From Niveibacterium terrae (lineage in GTDB: Bacteria > Pseudomonadota > Gammaproteobacteria > Burkholderiales > Rhodocyclaceae), in the NCBI RefSeq assembly GCF_048213115.1, contig NZ_CP172404.1, positions 2,728,001-2,792,000 on the forward strand: a DNA stretch of 64,000 nucleotides, read 5' to 3'. A model generated the notes under the pieces. The model did not search any database. It was not told the origin of the DNA and worked only from the letters and a program-made list of their open reading frames with translations. The stretch's first letter is position 1. Each line of letters begins with the position of its first letter. Both the position numbers and the translations under genes were made by a program. Of this stretch, positions 26,133 to 35,327 are shown in pieces.

Positions 26133-27098
26133 ATGACTATTTCCGCTGATGCCAAAACCCCCACGAATCCGGTCTGGACGACGGACTCGGTGCTGGCTCT
26201 GCTCGATCTGCCCTTCATGGACCTCGTCTACCGCGCCGCCGAAGTGCACCGCGCGCACTTCGACCCGAACGCGGTGCAGCGCTCGGCCCTGCTGTCGATC
26301 AAGACCGGAGGCTGCTCGGAAGACTGCGGCTACTGCTCCCAGGCCAAGCGCTTTCATACCGGCGTCGAGAACGAAGCACTGATGGCGGTTCAGGAAGTCG
26401 TCGAGAAAGCGAAGCTCGCCAAAGCCAACGGCGCGACCCGCTTCTGCATGGGCGCCGCCTGGCGCGGCCCCAAGGAACGCGACCTCGAACCCGTGCTCGA
26501 GATGGTCCGTCAGGTCAAGGCGCTAGGTCTGGAGACCTGCGTGACGCTGGGCATGCTCAAGGAAGGCCAGGCCGAGCGCCTGAAGGAAGCCGGACTCGAC
26601 TACTACAACCACAATCTCGACACGGCCCCCGAACACTACCAGCAGATCGTCAGCACCCACTCTCAGGCCGACCGCTTTGACACGCTGGGCAAGGTTCGCG
26701 AAGCCGGCATCAACGTCTGCTCGGGCGGCATCATCGGCATGGGCGAATCCCGGCGCGGCCGCGCGGCGCTGATCGCCCAGCTCGCAAAGATGGATCCTCC
26801 TCCCGAATCGGTGCCGATCAACAACCTGGTCGCGATCCCCGGCACGCCGCTCGCCCATCAGCCGCCGCTCGATTCCTTCGAGTTCATCCGGACCATCGCT
26901 GCGGCGCGGATCGCGATGCCGAAAAGCCATGTGCGCCTGTCGGCCGGCCGCCAGAGGCTCTCCGACGAAGGTCAGGCTCTGGCTTTCCTGGCCGGAGCGA
27001 ACTCGATCTTCTACGGCGAGAAGCTGCTGACGACCGACAACGCCGACGCCGAAGCCGACCGCGAACTGCTCGAAAAGCTGGACATCGCGTCGGTCTGA
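26133..27098 (+). CDS. bioB: Biotin synthase
   Basis: 321 residues. Radical SAM enzyme that inserts sulfur into dethiobiotin. The [4Fe-4S] motif is C61, C65 and C68 (KTGGCSEDCGYCSQAKRF). [2Fe-2S] ligands include the Cys in ATRFCMGAAWR, the Cys in LGLETCVTLGML and GINVCSGGIIGMGE, with Arg in HVRLSAGRQ. Full length for BioB. Another biotin gene, bioC, lies 0.7 kb downstream. Confidence 0.97.
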   Translation: MTISADAKTPTNPVWTTDSVLALLDLPFMDLVYRAAEVHRAHFDPNAVQRSALLSIKTGGCSEDCGYCSQAKRFHTGVENEALMAVQEVVEKAKLAKANGATRFCMGAAWRGPKERDLEPVLEMVRQVKALGLETCVTLGMLKEGQAERLKEAGLDYYNHNLDTAPEHYQQIVSTHSQADRFDTLGKVREAGINVCSGGIIGMGESRRGRAALIAQLAKMDPPPESVPINNLVAIPGTPLAHQPPLDSFEFIRTIAAARIAMPKSHVRLSAGRQRLSDEGQALAFLAGANSIFYGEKLLTTDNADAEADRELLEKLDIASV

Positions 27099-27114
27099 GC
27101 CGCCGGGGCGGCGC

Positions 27115-27669
27115 TCAAAGCGCCGCTTCGCCTTGCCGGCGACCGCGGCGCCTCTCGTGAGCAAAGAGCACGTCGCGTTCAAACCAGCACGACAGGCGCC
27201 GGGCATCGGACGAACAGTAGGCGGCCAGAACGTCCCTCACCGCTTGCTGGGACAGACAGGCCCCGATACCTTCGTAGCATCTCCATTGCCCTTCGGGAAT
27301 TGCTGCCAGCCGGCCCCGGAGTGCGCGCCCCCTGTGGGCTTCACCGAGGCCGCGCAGCAGATCAGCGAGCGAAACCCAGGTGCAGGACGTCTCCTCGATG
27401 ACACGGATCTGTATCCCTTCGAACTCGTACCAGCTTCCGCTCCAGCCGCGAAAGGCCGAGTGGCGCAGATCGTCGAACAGCGCAAAGAGCGCATGGGTCA
27501 GAGGCACGGCGATGCACAGCGCAACGAGGGGCAGTACGGTCAGGATTCCCATCGCCCCACCCAGGCAGACCCCGAGCACCACGAGCGCGGCCGCCAGAAC
27601 CACGCGAAAGACGAGCCAGGGATAGGGCTTGTGCTCGTCCCAGCCGATTTCGGTGTCGCTCTTCCCCAC
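27115..27669 (-). CDS. Hypothetical two-helix membrane protein
   Basis: 184 residues from GTG 27669, preferred because GGGAGG sits just upstream; a TTG at 27726 would extend it by 19 residues without a ribosome site. Two hydrophobic helices lie near residues 20-60 (LVFRVVLAAALVVLGVCLGG and ILTVLPLVALCIAVPLTHAL), followed by a cytosolic C-terminal domain with WSGSWYEFEGIQIRVIEE and several Cys. Not recognised. Convergent with bioB and divergent from bioC. Confidence 0.7.
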   Translation of the reverse strand: MGKSDTEIGWDEHKPYPWLVFRVVLAAALVVLGVCLGGAMGILTVLPLVALCIAVPLTHALFALFDDLRHSAFRGWSGSWYEFEGIQIRVIEETSCTWVSLADLLRGLGEAHRGRALRGRLAAIPEGQWRCYEGIGACLSQQAVRDVLAAYCSSDARRLSCWFERDVLFAHERRRGRRQGEAAL

Positions 27670-27763
27670 AACGCCTCCCGTCTGAAATGCCTGTGTCAGG
27701 CTGCCGCAAGCGCGCTCAGGGATCAAGTCCGAGACAAGGCTTCGCCCCGAATCCGTCAGACCT

Positions 27764-27769
27764 TAGAAT
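27764..27769 (+). promoter_or_regulatory. -10 element placing the bioC transcript start at its ATG
   Basis: TAGAAT ends 6 bases before the bioC ATG, with a weak TTCGCC -35 at 27741-27746 (17-base spacer). If used, transcription would begin on or beside the start codon. No Shine-Dalgarno sequence is visible. Confidence 0.45.
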
Positions 27770-27775
27770 AGCAAA

Positions 27776-28657
27776 ATGAGCATTCCTGCCGATTTCTCGC
27801 TCGACCGCCGCCTCGCCCGCGAGCGCTTCTCCCGCCACGCCGACGATGGCGAGACGGGCTTTCTCGCCCGCGAGGTGTCGCGGCGGATGACCGAGCGCCT
27901 CGCCTATATCCGGGTCGAACCCAAACTCATCCTCGATCTGGGCTGCGGCGCGGGAGCCGACTTCGCCCGGCTCGCCGAGCACTATCCGAAGGCCGAAAAG
28001 CTGGGGATCGATTTCGCTCTGCCCCGCCTTGGACTCGCGCGCGGCGAGCGCCGCTTCTTCGAGCGGCTGTTCGGCACCCGCCGGGATCCCCGGCTGATCT
28101 GCGCCGACGCCCAGGCTCTGCCGCTCGCGCGCGCCTCGGTCGGCATGCTGTGGTCCAACCTGATGCTGAACTGGTTCGCCGACCCGATGCCGGCGATCCG
28201 CGAGATGCACAGGGTGCTCGAAGTCGGCGGCATGCTGATGTTCTCGACGCTGGGGCCGGATACGCTCAAGGAATTGCGCGCGGCTCTGCCCGACGCGGCC
28301 GGCGAGCGGGTGCACCGCTTCATCGACATGCACGATCTGGGCGACTCGCTGGTTGAGGCCGGCTTCGCCGGCCCGGTCATGGACATGGAGACGATCACGC
28401 TCGCCTACCCGTCTTTCGACGCACTGCTCGCCGACCTGCGCGCCTCCGGCGCGACGAACGCGTCGGGCGCGCGACCGCGGGGGCTGTCGGGAAAGGACGG
28501 CTGGCGACTCGCCCGCGAGCATTACGAAGCACTGCGCTGCGACGGCCGGCTGCCGGCGACGATCGAGATCGTCTATGGCCACGCCTGGAAGGAAGCGCCC
28601 AGGTTCGCCGACGACGGTCGCGCGGTGATCCGCTTCGCCGACAGGAAAAACGGATGA
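27776..28657 (+). CDS. bioC: Malonyl-ACP O-methyltransferase BioC
   Basis: 293 residues, class I SAM methyltransferase. Motif I is LILDLGCGAGADF, the acidic SAM residue follows in EKLGIDFALPRL, and the post-II segment is VGMLWSNLMLNWFADP. The N-terminus DRRLARERFSRHA is the hallmark of BioC relatives. Family role: methylates malonyl-ACP so that it can enter the fatty-acid cycle and become the pimeloyl moiety of biotin. Proximity to bioB supports this over a generic methyltransferase. The next gene overlaps its stop by 4 bases. Confidence 0.88.
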   Translation: MSIPADFSLDRRLARERFSRHADDGETGFLAREVSRRMTERLAYIRVEPKLILDLGCGAGADFARLAEHYPKAEKLGIDFALPRLGLARGERRFFERLFGTRRDPRLICADAQALPLARASVGMLWSNLMLNWFADPMPAIREMHRVLEVGGMLMFSTLGPDTLKELRAALPDAAGERVHRFIDMHDLGDSLVEAGFAGPVMDMETITLAYPSFDALLADLRASGATNASGARPRGLSGKDGWRLAREHYEALRCDGRLPATIEIVYGHAWKEAPRFADDGRAVIRFADRKNG

Positions 28658-29301
28658 GCGCCGCTTCGCGCGTCTGGCTGTTCGACCTCGACAACACGCT
28701 GCACGACGCCAATCCCAGGGTTTTCCCGTGGATCAACCGCGCGATGACCGACTATCTGATGGAGCATCTGGCGCTCGATGAAGCCGAAGCCGACGCGCTG
28801 AGGATGAGCTACTGGCAACGCTACGGAGCGACGCTGCTCGGGATGATCCGCCATCACGGCACCGATCCGGCCCATTTTCTGAAGGCTACGCATGACTTCC
28901 CCGACCTTCGCTCGCTGCTGGTCTTCAAGCGCGCACTCCCCCCCCTGCTGCGCCGACTGCCAGGCCGCAAGTATCTGTTCTCGAACGGCCCCCAGGCCTA
29001 TGCGAACGCGGTGCTCGCGCATATCGGCGCGCGTCGGAACTTTGCCGCAGTCTTCGGAATCGAGGCGCTGGGTCTGCAGCCCAAGCCCCAGCCGCGCGCC
29101 TTCAGCGCCGTGTTGAGGGCGCTGAAGCTGCCGGCGCAGCGCTGCATCCTCGTCGAGGATTCGCTCGAAAACCTTCGCATGGCCCGCGCTCTGGGCATGA
29201 AGACGGTCTGGATCAGCAGCGCGCCCGGAAAGCCCGCCTGCGTCGACGTCAAGCTCGGAAGCATCCTCGAGATCGGTCGCGCCGCCTGGCTCGCGCGCTG
29301 A
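28654..29301 (+). CDS. HAD-family pyrimidine 5'-nucleotidase
   Basis: 215 residues. HAD motif I is WLFDLDNTL, motif II is the Ser in YLFSNGP, the Lys motif is LQPKPQPRAF and motif IV is CILVEDSLENLRMA. The cap region (NRAMTDYLMEHLALDEAEADALR, YWQRYGATLLGM) is that of the SDT1-like pyrimidine 5'-nucleotidase subgroup. Dephosphorylates nucleoside monophosphates. Coupled to bioC by ATGA. Confidence 0.88.
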   Translation: MSAASRVWLFDLDNTLHDANPRVFPWINRAMTDYLMEHLALDEAEADALRMSYWQRYGATLLGMIRHHGTDPAHFLKATHDFPDLRSLLVFKRALPPLLRRLPGRKYLFSNGPQAYANAVLAHIGARRNFAAVFGIEALGLQPKPQPRAFSAVLRALKLPAQRCILVEDSLENLRMARALGMKTVWISSAPGKPACVDVKLGSILEIGRAAWLAR

Positions 29302-29303
29302 AC

Positions 29304-29765
29304 TCAGCCGAGCGAGCGACTCATCAGGCAAGCGCCTTCGCCGTAGGCCCCGGCGAGCGGCGCGGCCTGCGCTCGCCAGCCGTGGGCAAGCCAGAAGGCC
29401 TGAGCGCCCGCCAGCGCGACGAGGCGGATCTCGGCGAAGCGGCGACCTTGCGCCTTCGCGAGCAAAGCTTCGAGCAAGGCCACGGCGACGCGCTGGCCGC
29501 GGCACTCCGGCGCGACGGCCAGATCGTGCAGAAAGAGATGGTCGGGTTCACCCGCGCAGATCAGAGGCCGGTGCAGAGCCGGCGGCGAACCCCGCCACGG
29601 GTGGGCGAGCAGATAGGCCGCGAGCCCCTCCGCGCCTGCGGCGACGAAGCAGTGGTCGCCTCCGCTTTCAAGCCGGCTCGCCAGCGCCTCGACCGGCTCG
29701 TGGTAGTCGGGCGCATGCGCGCGGCACTGGACCGCGAAGACCTGCTCGAGGTCTTCGCGGATCAT
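29304..29765 (-). CDS. GNAT-family N-acetyltransferase
   Basis: 153 residues from ATG 29765; a TTG four codons earlier overlaps the hemB stop and is possible. The GNAT core shows FLHDLAVAPECRGQRVAVALLEALL, with the acetyl-CoA Q/RxxGxG/A loop as RGQRVA, and AQAFWLAHGWR near the C-terminus. Substrate unknown. Probably co-transcribed after hemB. Confidence 0.85.
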   Translation of the reverse strand: MIREDLEQVFAVQCRAHAPDYHEPVEALASRLESGGDHCFVAAGAEGLAAYLLAHPWRGSPPALHRPLICAGEPDHLFLHDLAVAPECRGQRVAVALLEALLAKAQGRRFAEIRLVALAGAQAFWLAHGWRAQAAPLAGAYGEGACLMSRSLG

Positions 29766-29773
29766 GGCCCGGA

Positions 29774-30784
29774 TCAAGCCTCTTCCCGCAACCAGCGGGC
29801 GGCGTCCAGCGCCGAATAAGTCAGGATGCCATCGGCACCGGCGCGCTTGAACGCTACGAGGCTCTCGAGAATCGCCGCGCGGCGATCGAGCCAGCCATTC
29901 GCGATCGCGGCCTGCAGCATCGCGTACTCGCCGCTGACCTGGTAGGCGAAGGTCGGCACCTTGAGCTCGTGCTTGACCCGCCAGATCACGTCCAGATAAG
30001 GCAGGCCGGGCTTGACCATGAACATGTCCGCCCCCTCGGCGATGTCGAGTTCGACTTCGCGCAGCGCCTCGTCCGAGTTGGCCGGATCCATCTGATAAGT
30101 CTTCTTGTTGCCCTTGCCCAGATTTCCCGCCGAACCGACCGCATCGCGGAAAGGCCCATAGAAGCAGGACGCATACTTCGCCGAATAGGCGAGGATGCGG
30201 GTGTGGATCAGTGCGGCCGCGTCGAGCTCGGCGCGAATCCGGGCGATCCGTCCGTCCATCATGTCGGAAGGCGCGACGACATCGGCCCCGGCCTGGGCAT
30301 GGCAGAGCGCCTGCTTCGCCAGCGCTTCCAGCGTCTCGTCGTTGAGCACATAGCCGCGCGGATCGGCCGGATCGATCAGGCCGTCCTGGCCGTGACTCGT
30401 ATAGGGATCAAGTGCGACGTCGGTGATGACGCCCAGTTCGGGGAAGCGCGCCTTCAGCGCCTGAACCGCGCGCGGCACGAGGCCTTCGGGGTTCCATGCC
30501 TCGGCGGCGTCCTCCGACTTGCCTTCGACCCCGACGACGGGGAACAGGGCCAGCGCCGGGACGCCCAGGCTCTGGGCCTGCTCGGCGATGCCGAGCAGCT
30601 TGTCGATGGAGACGCGGAAGACGCCCGGCATCGACGCGACGGACTCGGTGACGCCCGAGCCTTCGACGACGAAGACCGGATAGATCAGATCGTCGGAGCT
30701 GAGCCGGTGCTCGCGCATCAGCCGGCGCGAGAAACCGTCGCGCCTCATTCTGCGCATCCGCGTCGCGGGGAACTGTCCATTCAT
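29774..30784 (-). CDS. hemB: Delta-aminolevulinic acid dehydratase (porphobilinogen synthase)
   Basis: 336 residues from ATG 30784 (GAAAGG upstream); a TTG five codons earlier is less likely. Condenses two 5-aminolevulinate molecules in haem synthesis. The two active-site Lys are in LAYSAKYASCFYGPFRDA and in DMFMVKPGLPYLDVI. The metal region contains DVALDPYTSHGQDG, which lacks the triple-Cys zinc site, so the enzyme should be of the Mg2+-dependent class. Downstream of engB on the same strand. Confidence 0.96.
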   Translation of the reverse strand: MNGQFPATRMRRMRRDGFSRRLMREHRLSSDDLIYPVFVVEGSGVTESVASMPGVFRVSIDKLLGIAEQAQSLGVPALALFPVVGVEGKSEDAAEAWNPEGLVPRAVQALKARFPELGVITDVALDPYTSHGQDGLIDPADPRGYVLNDETLEALAKQALCHAQAGADVVAPSDMMDGRIARIRAELDAAALIHTRILAYSAKYASCFYGPFRDAVGSAGNLGKGNKKTYQMDPANSDEALREVELDIAEGADMFMVKPGLPYLDVIWRVKHELKVPTFAYQVSGEYAMLQAAIANGWLDRRAAILESLVAFKRAGADGILTYSALDAARWLREEA

Positions 30785-30795
30785 TGCAAAACCTT

Positions 30796-31431
30796 TCAAG
30801 CTCGCAGGTCCGGAACGCCTCCGTCCGGATCAGGATTCAGATCGTCAAACCACTTGCCGACCACCCGCTCGACTTCCTCGACTCCGCTCTTCTTCAGGCT
30901 GGAGAAGAGCTGGGCCGTCAGATGATCGCCCCAGTTCGGCAGCTGCCGGCGCACTTCCATCAGCGCGGCGGCGGCCGGCCCGCGGCTCAACTTGTCCGAC
31001 TTGGTCAGCAGGATATGGATCGGACGACCGCTGGGCGCAAACCAGTCGAGAAGCTGCCGATCCAGAGGCGTCAGCGGACGGCGGCAGTCCATGATATGGA
31101 CGAGGCCGATCACGTTCCGCCGCTGGGACAGGTAGCGTTCGAGCAGCTCCTGCCACTCCCGGCGAACGGACTCGGGAACGTCAGCATAGCCGTAGCCGGG
31201 CAGGTCGACGAGCGCCGCACCGTTGGGCAGGCGGAAGAAATTGATCAGCTGGGTCCGGCCTGGCGTCTTGGACACGAAGGCGAGCCGGTTGTGGCCGACC
31301 AGCGTGTTCAGCGCACTGGACTTGCCGGCGTTCGAACGGCCGACGAAAGCGATCTCGGGCGCGGAAGATTCGGGAAGGCCCTGGGGTTTGGCGATCGAGG
31401 TCTCGAAGCTGGCGTGGCGGAACAGGCTCAT
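30796..31431 (-). CDS. engB: Ribosome biogenesis GTPase EngB (YihA/YsxC)
   Basis: 211 residues. G1 GRSNAGKSSALN, G3 LVDLPGYGYADVP and G4 LTKSDKL are all intact, and the N-terminal FETSIAKPQGLPE segment is typical. Needed for late large-subunit assembly. Transcribed with hemB (12-base gap) and divergent from the cytochrome c genes. Confidence 0.96.
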   Translation of the reverse strand: MSLFRHASFETSIAKPQGLPESSAPEIAFVGRSNAGKSSALNTLVGHNRLAFVSKTPGRTQLINFFRLPNGAALVDLPGYGYADVPESVRREWQELLERYLSQRRNVIGLVHIMDCRRPLTPLDRQLLDWFAPSGRPIHILLTKSDKLSRGPAAAALMEVRRQLPNWGDHLTAQLFSSLKKSGVEEVERVVGKWFDDLNPDPDGGVPDLRA

Positions 31432-31479
31432 GCGGGATGCGCGTGCCGGGGCACGGCCTTCAGATATTGGGGATTCCCG

Positions 31480-31485
31480 TAGAAT
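31480..31485 (+). promoter_or_regulatory. -10 element for the resB-ccsA operon
   Basis: TAGAAT in the 87-base divergent gap, 33 bases before the GTG start of resB. No clear -35. Confidence 0.4.
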
Positions 31486-31518
31486 AACAGGTCTGAAGGA
31501 TCAACCGGGCTCGAACGC

Positions 31519-33105
31519 GTGCGCAAACGGACTGTCTGGAGCTCTGGCGGGGCCGCCCCGCTCCCGGCGTATTCGCGGATCGCGCGCCTCGCCCGGCCGC
31601 TCGCATCGATGCGCTGCGCGCTGGCTCTGCTGGGCCTCATCGCGCTCGTCACCGCGCTCGCCTCGCTGATCCCCCAAAACGCGAGCGCGGACGTCACGCT
31701 CACGCTGTTCGGCCCGCTCTGGTCGGCCCTCTTCGCGGATCTTGGCCTCACCTCGATTCACCAGAGTGCGGGCTTTCTCGCCCTGATCGCTCTGCTTCTC
31801 GCCCAACTCGCGCTGAGCCTGCTGAGCCGCGGCCGAAAGCTGTCCCGCCCCACGGGCGGGCGGGCACTCGGCCATCTGCTGACCCACGGCGGTCTGCTGC
31901 TGATCTGCGCGGGCCTGCTGCTCGACGCGACGCCTTATGCCTTTCACGGCAGGCTGGTGCTGCGCGAAGGCGAAACGGGCGAGCGGATCCGGCTCGACTC
32001 GGCAGATGCGGCGGCACACCCTCTGCCCTTCACGATCCGCGCCAAACGCATCGAGCCCGGCAGAGCGAGCGAACTCGAACTGGGCGAGGGGCGGACAGCG
32101 AAGAAGCGGATCCTCCGGGTCGCGCTCGACGCGCCCATCGAGTACTCGGGCGTGAGCCTGACCCAGGCCGGCTTTGTCGATGTGAGCCGGCTCGCGCTGC
32201 GCGCCCGGGGACTGGACGGCGGCAAGGACGAGTGGCTCACGCTCGAAGCCGGCGAAGAGGCCCGCCTCGCGGCAAGAGCCGAGCGGATCGAACTGAGCGG
32301 CATCGCGCCGATCTCGCTCGATTCTGGCCGTACCGAGCGGAGCTTCTTCGCGAAGCTCACGGCGAGCCTGGGCAGCGGCACCAGCAAGCACAAACCACCT
32401 CTGACTCTACCGGCCTTCCAGTACCGGCTGCGCGATGCGAGCGGTGAAGCGCGCGATTATTCAAACTCGGCCCAGGCGCTGAGCATCGATGGCCAGGCTT
32501 ATCTGATCTCGGGCGAGCGAAGCTCGGCGACCGAGCCCTTTCACTATCTGAAGATTCCGCTCGACGACAGAGGGAGCGTCGAGACCTGGTTCGCTTTGCG
32601 GCGCATCCTGCTCGCCCCGCAGCGGCAAAGCGAACTCGCCCGCCGCTCGGCTGGCACGACGGCCGAGCCGGCCGAGCGCCACGCGCGCGAAGCGAGCGCA
32701 CAAAAGACGCTGATTCTCTTCCAGCGCCAGGGCTTCGCTTCGCTCGACGCCTTCATCGAGCAGAGAATCCCGGCGGCCGAGCGCGACCAGGCCGCAAGCC
32801 TGTTCCTGAAGCTGCTCGAAGCGCTCGCCTGGCAAGCGCTCGACCTCGCGCAGGGCGGGAGCTTCCCGCGCACGGCGCAGCACGCGCGCTTCGTGCGCGA
32901 TTCTCTCGCCGCGATCAGCGACGGCTTTCTCTACCGGGCGCCGGTGCTGCTCGAAGAGCGGGACCGGCAACGCCTGAGCGCGAGCGTGCTGATCGCCAGC
33001 CGCTCGCCGGGCAAGCCCTGGGTCGGCCTGGGCGGCCTGATGCTCGCGAGCGGAGTGCTGCTGATGTTCTTCAATCGCCCTCGCAGGCCCCCGGGGTCCG
33101 CATGA
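31519..33105 (+). CDS. resB: Cytochrome c biogenesis protein ResB (System II)
   Basis: 528 residues starting with GTG. Three N-terminal transmembrane helices (around 32-52, 80-100, 115-135; ALALLGLIALVTALASLIPQNAS) are followed by a large periplasmic domain of about 350 residues and a last helix near the C-terminus (LGGLMLASGVLLMFFNRP). With CcsA it exports haem and attaches it to CXXCH apocytochromes. Shares four bases with ccsA, so the pair is coupled. Confidence 0.93.
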   Translation: MRKRTVWSSGGAAPLPAYSRIARLARPLASMRCALALLGLIALVTALASLIPQNASADVTLTLFGPLWSALFADLGLTSIHQSAGFLALIALLLAQLALSLLSRGRKLSRPTGGRALGHLLTHGGLLLICAGLLLDATPYAFHGRLVLREGETGERIRLDSADAAAHPLPFTIRAKRIEPGRASELELGEGRTAKKRILRVALDAPIEYSGVSLTQAGFVDVSRLALRARGLDGGKDEWLTLEAGEEARLAARAERIELSGIAPISLDSGRTERSFFAKLTASLGSGTSKHKPPLTLPAFQYRLRDASGEARDYSNSAQALSIDGQAYLISGERSSATEPFHYLKIPLDDRGSVETWFALRRILLAPQRQSELARRSAGTTAEPAERHAREASAQKTLILFQRQGFASLDAFIEQRIPAAERDQAASLFLKLLEALAWQALDLAQGGSFPRTAQHARFVRDSLAAISDGFLYRAPVLLEERDRQRLSASVLIASRSPGKPWVGLGGLMLASGVLLMFFNRPRRPPGSA

Positions 33106-34118
33106 ATCCAGCGCAGTTGCATGGAGCTCTCGACGCAGTCTGCGGCCTCGCCGTCTGCGCCGTCCTCGTCGATCTGATCCGCCGCAGCAGAAGTCTCGGC
33201 GCTTTCCTCGCGATCGCCGCGATCGCCTCGCTCGCCGCGATCGCGCTGTATCAGGGTCGGATTGAGCGGGCCGAGCAGATCTTCCTGCTCAAGTATTTCC
33301 TCGCGAGCCAGACTTCGCTGCTGTGGATGGGCCTGCTCTATGGGCTTGCGATGCCCGCGGCCTGGCTCGGCCTGCGCTCACCGGACGCGGCGCGGGCGGC
33401 ACGCGCACTCGCCTGGGTCGCGACGGGCGCCGGACTCAACAGTCTGGTCGTGCGCGCCTATGAAGCTTCGCTGATCCTGCCGGGGAACGCCCAGCTTCCG
33501 CTCGCCAGTCAGTCCGAAGTGCTGGCGCTCTTGTGCATCCTGAGCGCGCTATCCGCCCTCCTCGTCGCGCGCCGGGCAGCAGGGGAGGCATTGCTCGCGC
33601 TGTCGCTGAGCGCGGTCTCCGGCGTCGCCTTCTGGCTGATCGGTGCCGCGCTGTCGGGCGAAGCCGCGATCGAGCCGCTGGCCCCGGCCCTGCACTCCCC
33701 GTGGCTGAAGCTTCACGTCCCCACCTGCCTGATCGGCTATGGCGCGTTCACGCTCGCCGCGATGACCGGGCTCGCCGCGCTGCTCGCACGGCGCGGACTT
33801 CTTGCACGCGCAGCGGCGGCCGAACTCGACGCACTGTGTCAGCGCGCGATCGCGACCGGCTTCGCCTTCTTCACGCTATCGATCGTCTTCGGCGCGCTGT
33901 GGGCGAATGAAGCCTGGGGAAGCTACTGGCAGTGGGATCCCAAGGAGAGCTGGGCCCTGATCGTCTGGCTCAACTACGCGGCCTGGCTGCACCAGAGCCT
34001 CGGGCGCCGGGCAAACCACACCCTGCTTGCCGGCTGGGCAGTGCTGGGCCTCGCCGTGACCGCTTTCGCGTTCGTCGGCGTGAACCTGCTGCTGCCCGGC
34101 CTGCACTCCTACGCGTGA
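33102..34118 (+). CDS. ccsA: Cytochrome c biogenesis protein CcsA/ResC (System II)
   Basis: 338 residues with about eight membrane helices. The haem-handling WWD motif reads WGSYWQWDPKESWALIVWL near residue 275, with His in TCLIGYGAF-adjacent KLHVP and in NHTLLAG positions typical of the haem ligands. Partner of ResB in holocytochrome c synthesis. Convergent with grxD. Confidence 0.95.
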   Translation: MNPAQLHGALDAVCGLAVCAVLVDLIRRSRSLGAFLAIAAIASLAAIALYQGRIERAEQIFLLKYFLASQTSLLWMGLLYGLAMPAAWLGLRSPDAARAARALAWVATGAGLNSLVVRAYEASLILPGNAQLPLASQSEVLALLCILSALSALLVARRAAGEALLALSLSAVSGVAFWLIGAALSGEAAIEPLAPALHSPWLKLHVPTCLIGYGAFTLAAMTGLAALLARRGLLARAAAAELDALCQRAIATGFAFFTLSIVFGALWANEAWGSYWQWDPKESWALIVWLNYAAWLHQSLGRRANHTLLAGWAVLGLAVTAFAFVGVNLLLPGLHSYA

Positions 34119-34125
34119 GATGCGC

Positions 34126-34437
34126 TCAGGCGCCCTTGAGCAGCGCCGCCAGCTCACCCGACTGGTACATCTCCTTCATGATGTCGCAACCGCCGATGAA
34201 CTCGCCGTTGATGTAGAGCTGAGGGATCGTCGGCCAGTTCGCGTAGTCCTTGATGCCCTGGCGGATTTCGGGGTCGGCCAGCGCATTGATCGCGACGTAG
34301 TTCTCGACGTGCAGCACCTTCAGAATCTGGACGGCGGTCGCCGAGAATCCGCACTGCGGCGCCTCGGGCGTGCCCTTCATGTAGAGCACGACCGGGTTGC
34401 CGGTGACGGTCTGATGGATCGTTTCCTGAACGCTCAT
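34126..34437 (-). CDS. grxD: Monothiol glutaredoxin, Grx4 family
   Basis: 103 residues, full length for GrxD. The CGFS active site with Cys 29 is preceded by MKGTPEAPQ, and the glutathione-binding WPTIPQLYINGEFIGGCDI segment is intact. Carries [2Fe-2S] clusters with glutathione and serves in cluster delivery. Last gene of the hemA-prfA-prmC-grxD string, with a 59-base gap after prmC. Confidence 0.95.
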   Translation of the reverse strand: MSVQETIHQTVTGNPVVLYMKGTPEAPQCGFSATAVQILKVLHVENYVAINALADPEIRQGIKDYANWPTIPQLYINGEFIGGCDIMKEMYQSGELAALLKGA

Positions 34438-34496
34438 ATCTTCCTCTATACCCGAGCAAAAAAGTCAAGTAAGTCTAGAGAAAGCCTCAGGCCCAG

Positions 34497-35327
34497 TCAA
34501 TTCTCAAGACGCCCGAGGCTGGCCCGCTCGATCCCGGCCAGATCGCGGACCGATTCGACCGCCGAAAAACCGGCCTCGGCGAGCAGCGCGCGGACCGGCT
34601 CGGCCTGATCGTAGCCATGTTCGAATAGCAGCCAGCCGCCGCGGGCGAGATGAGCGGGCGCTCCGGCGATGATGGTCCGGATGTCGGCCAAGCCGTCCGG
34701 CCCCGAGGACAGCGCCGAGCCCGGCTCGAAGCGCAGATCGCCTTCACCGAGGTGATGGTCGCCTGCGCGGATATAGGGGGGATTGGAGACGATCACGTCG
34801 AAGGTCCGATCGCCGAGCGGCGCGAGCCAGCAGCCCGAATACCAGTCGATGCGCGCGGCGAGCGCCTCGGCGTTGGCGCGGGCGCGCGCAAGCGCGGCGG
34901 CCGAATACTCGACCGCGGCGACACTGGCCCCCGGCGCTTCGAGCGCCAGCGTGATCGCGATCGCACCGCTGCCGGTGCCCAGATCGAGCAGGCGAGGCGC
35001 CGCGAATTCCGCGGCCTTCGCGAGCGCAAGCTCGACCAGAAGCTCGGTCTCGGGCCGCGGGATCAGCACTTCGGGGCCGACGCCGAACATCCGCCCGTAG
35101 AACTCGCGCGCGCCGAGCAGATAGGCGACGGGCTCGCCGGCCGCGCGACGCGCGACCCAGTCCGTAAAGCGCCGGGCCGCCTCGGGCGCGAGCGCACGTT
35201 CGGGAAAGGCCTGAACCGCCGCGGCGCTCGCTCCCGCCGCTTCGCGCAGCAGCACGCGCGCTTCGCGCAGGCCGATCAGCGGCTGAGCGGCGGCGATCGC
35301 CTCTCCATAAGTCGTGGGCAGCGTCAT
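34497..35327 (-). CDS. prmC: Release factor glutamine methyltransferase
   Basis: 276 residues. Methylates the GGQ glutamine of RF1 and RF2. The N-terminal helical domain is followed by SAM motif I (LLDLGTGSGAIAITLALE) and the diagnostic NPPY in IVSNPPYIRA. Overlaps the 3' end of prfA by 4 bases, and so is coupled to the gene of its own substrate. Confidence 0.96.
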   Translation of the reverse strand: MTLPTTYGEAIAAAQPLIGLREARVLLREAAGASAAAVQAFPERALAPEAARRFTDWVARRAAGEPVAYLLGAREFYGRMFGVGPEVLIPRPETELLVELALAKAAEFAAPRLLDLGTGSGAIAITLALEAPGASVAAVEYSAAALARARANAEALAARIDWYSGCWLAPLGDRTFDVIVSNPPYIRAGDHHLGEGDLRFEPGSALSSGPDGLADIRTIIAGAPAHLARGGWLLFEHGYDQAEPVRALLAEAGFSAVESVRDLAGIERASLGRLEN

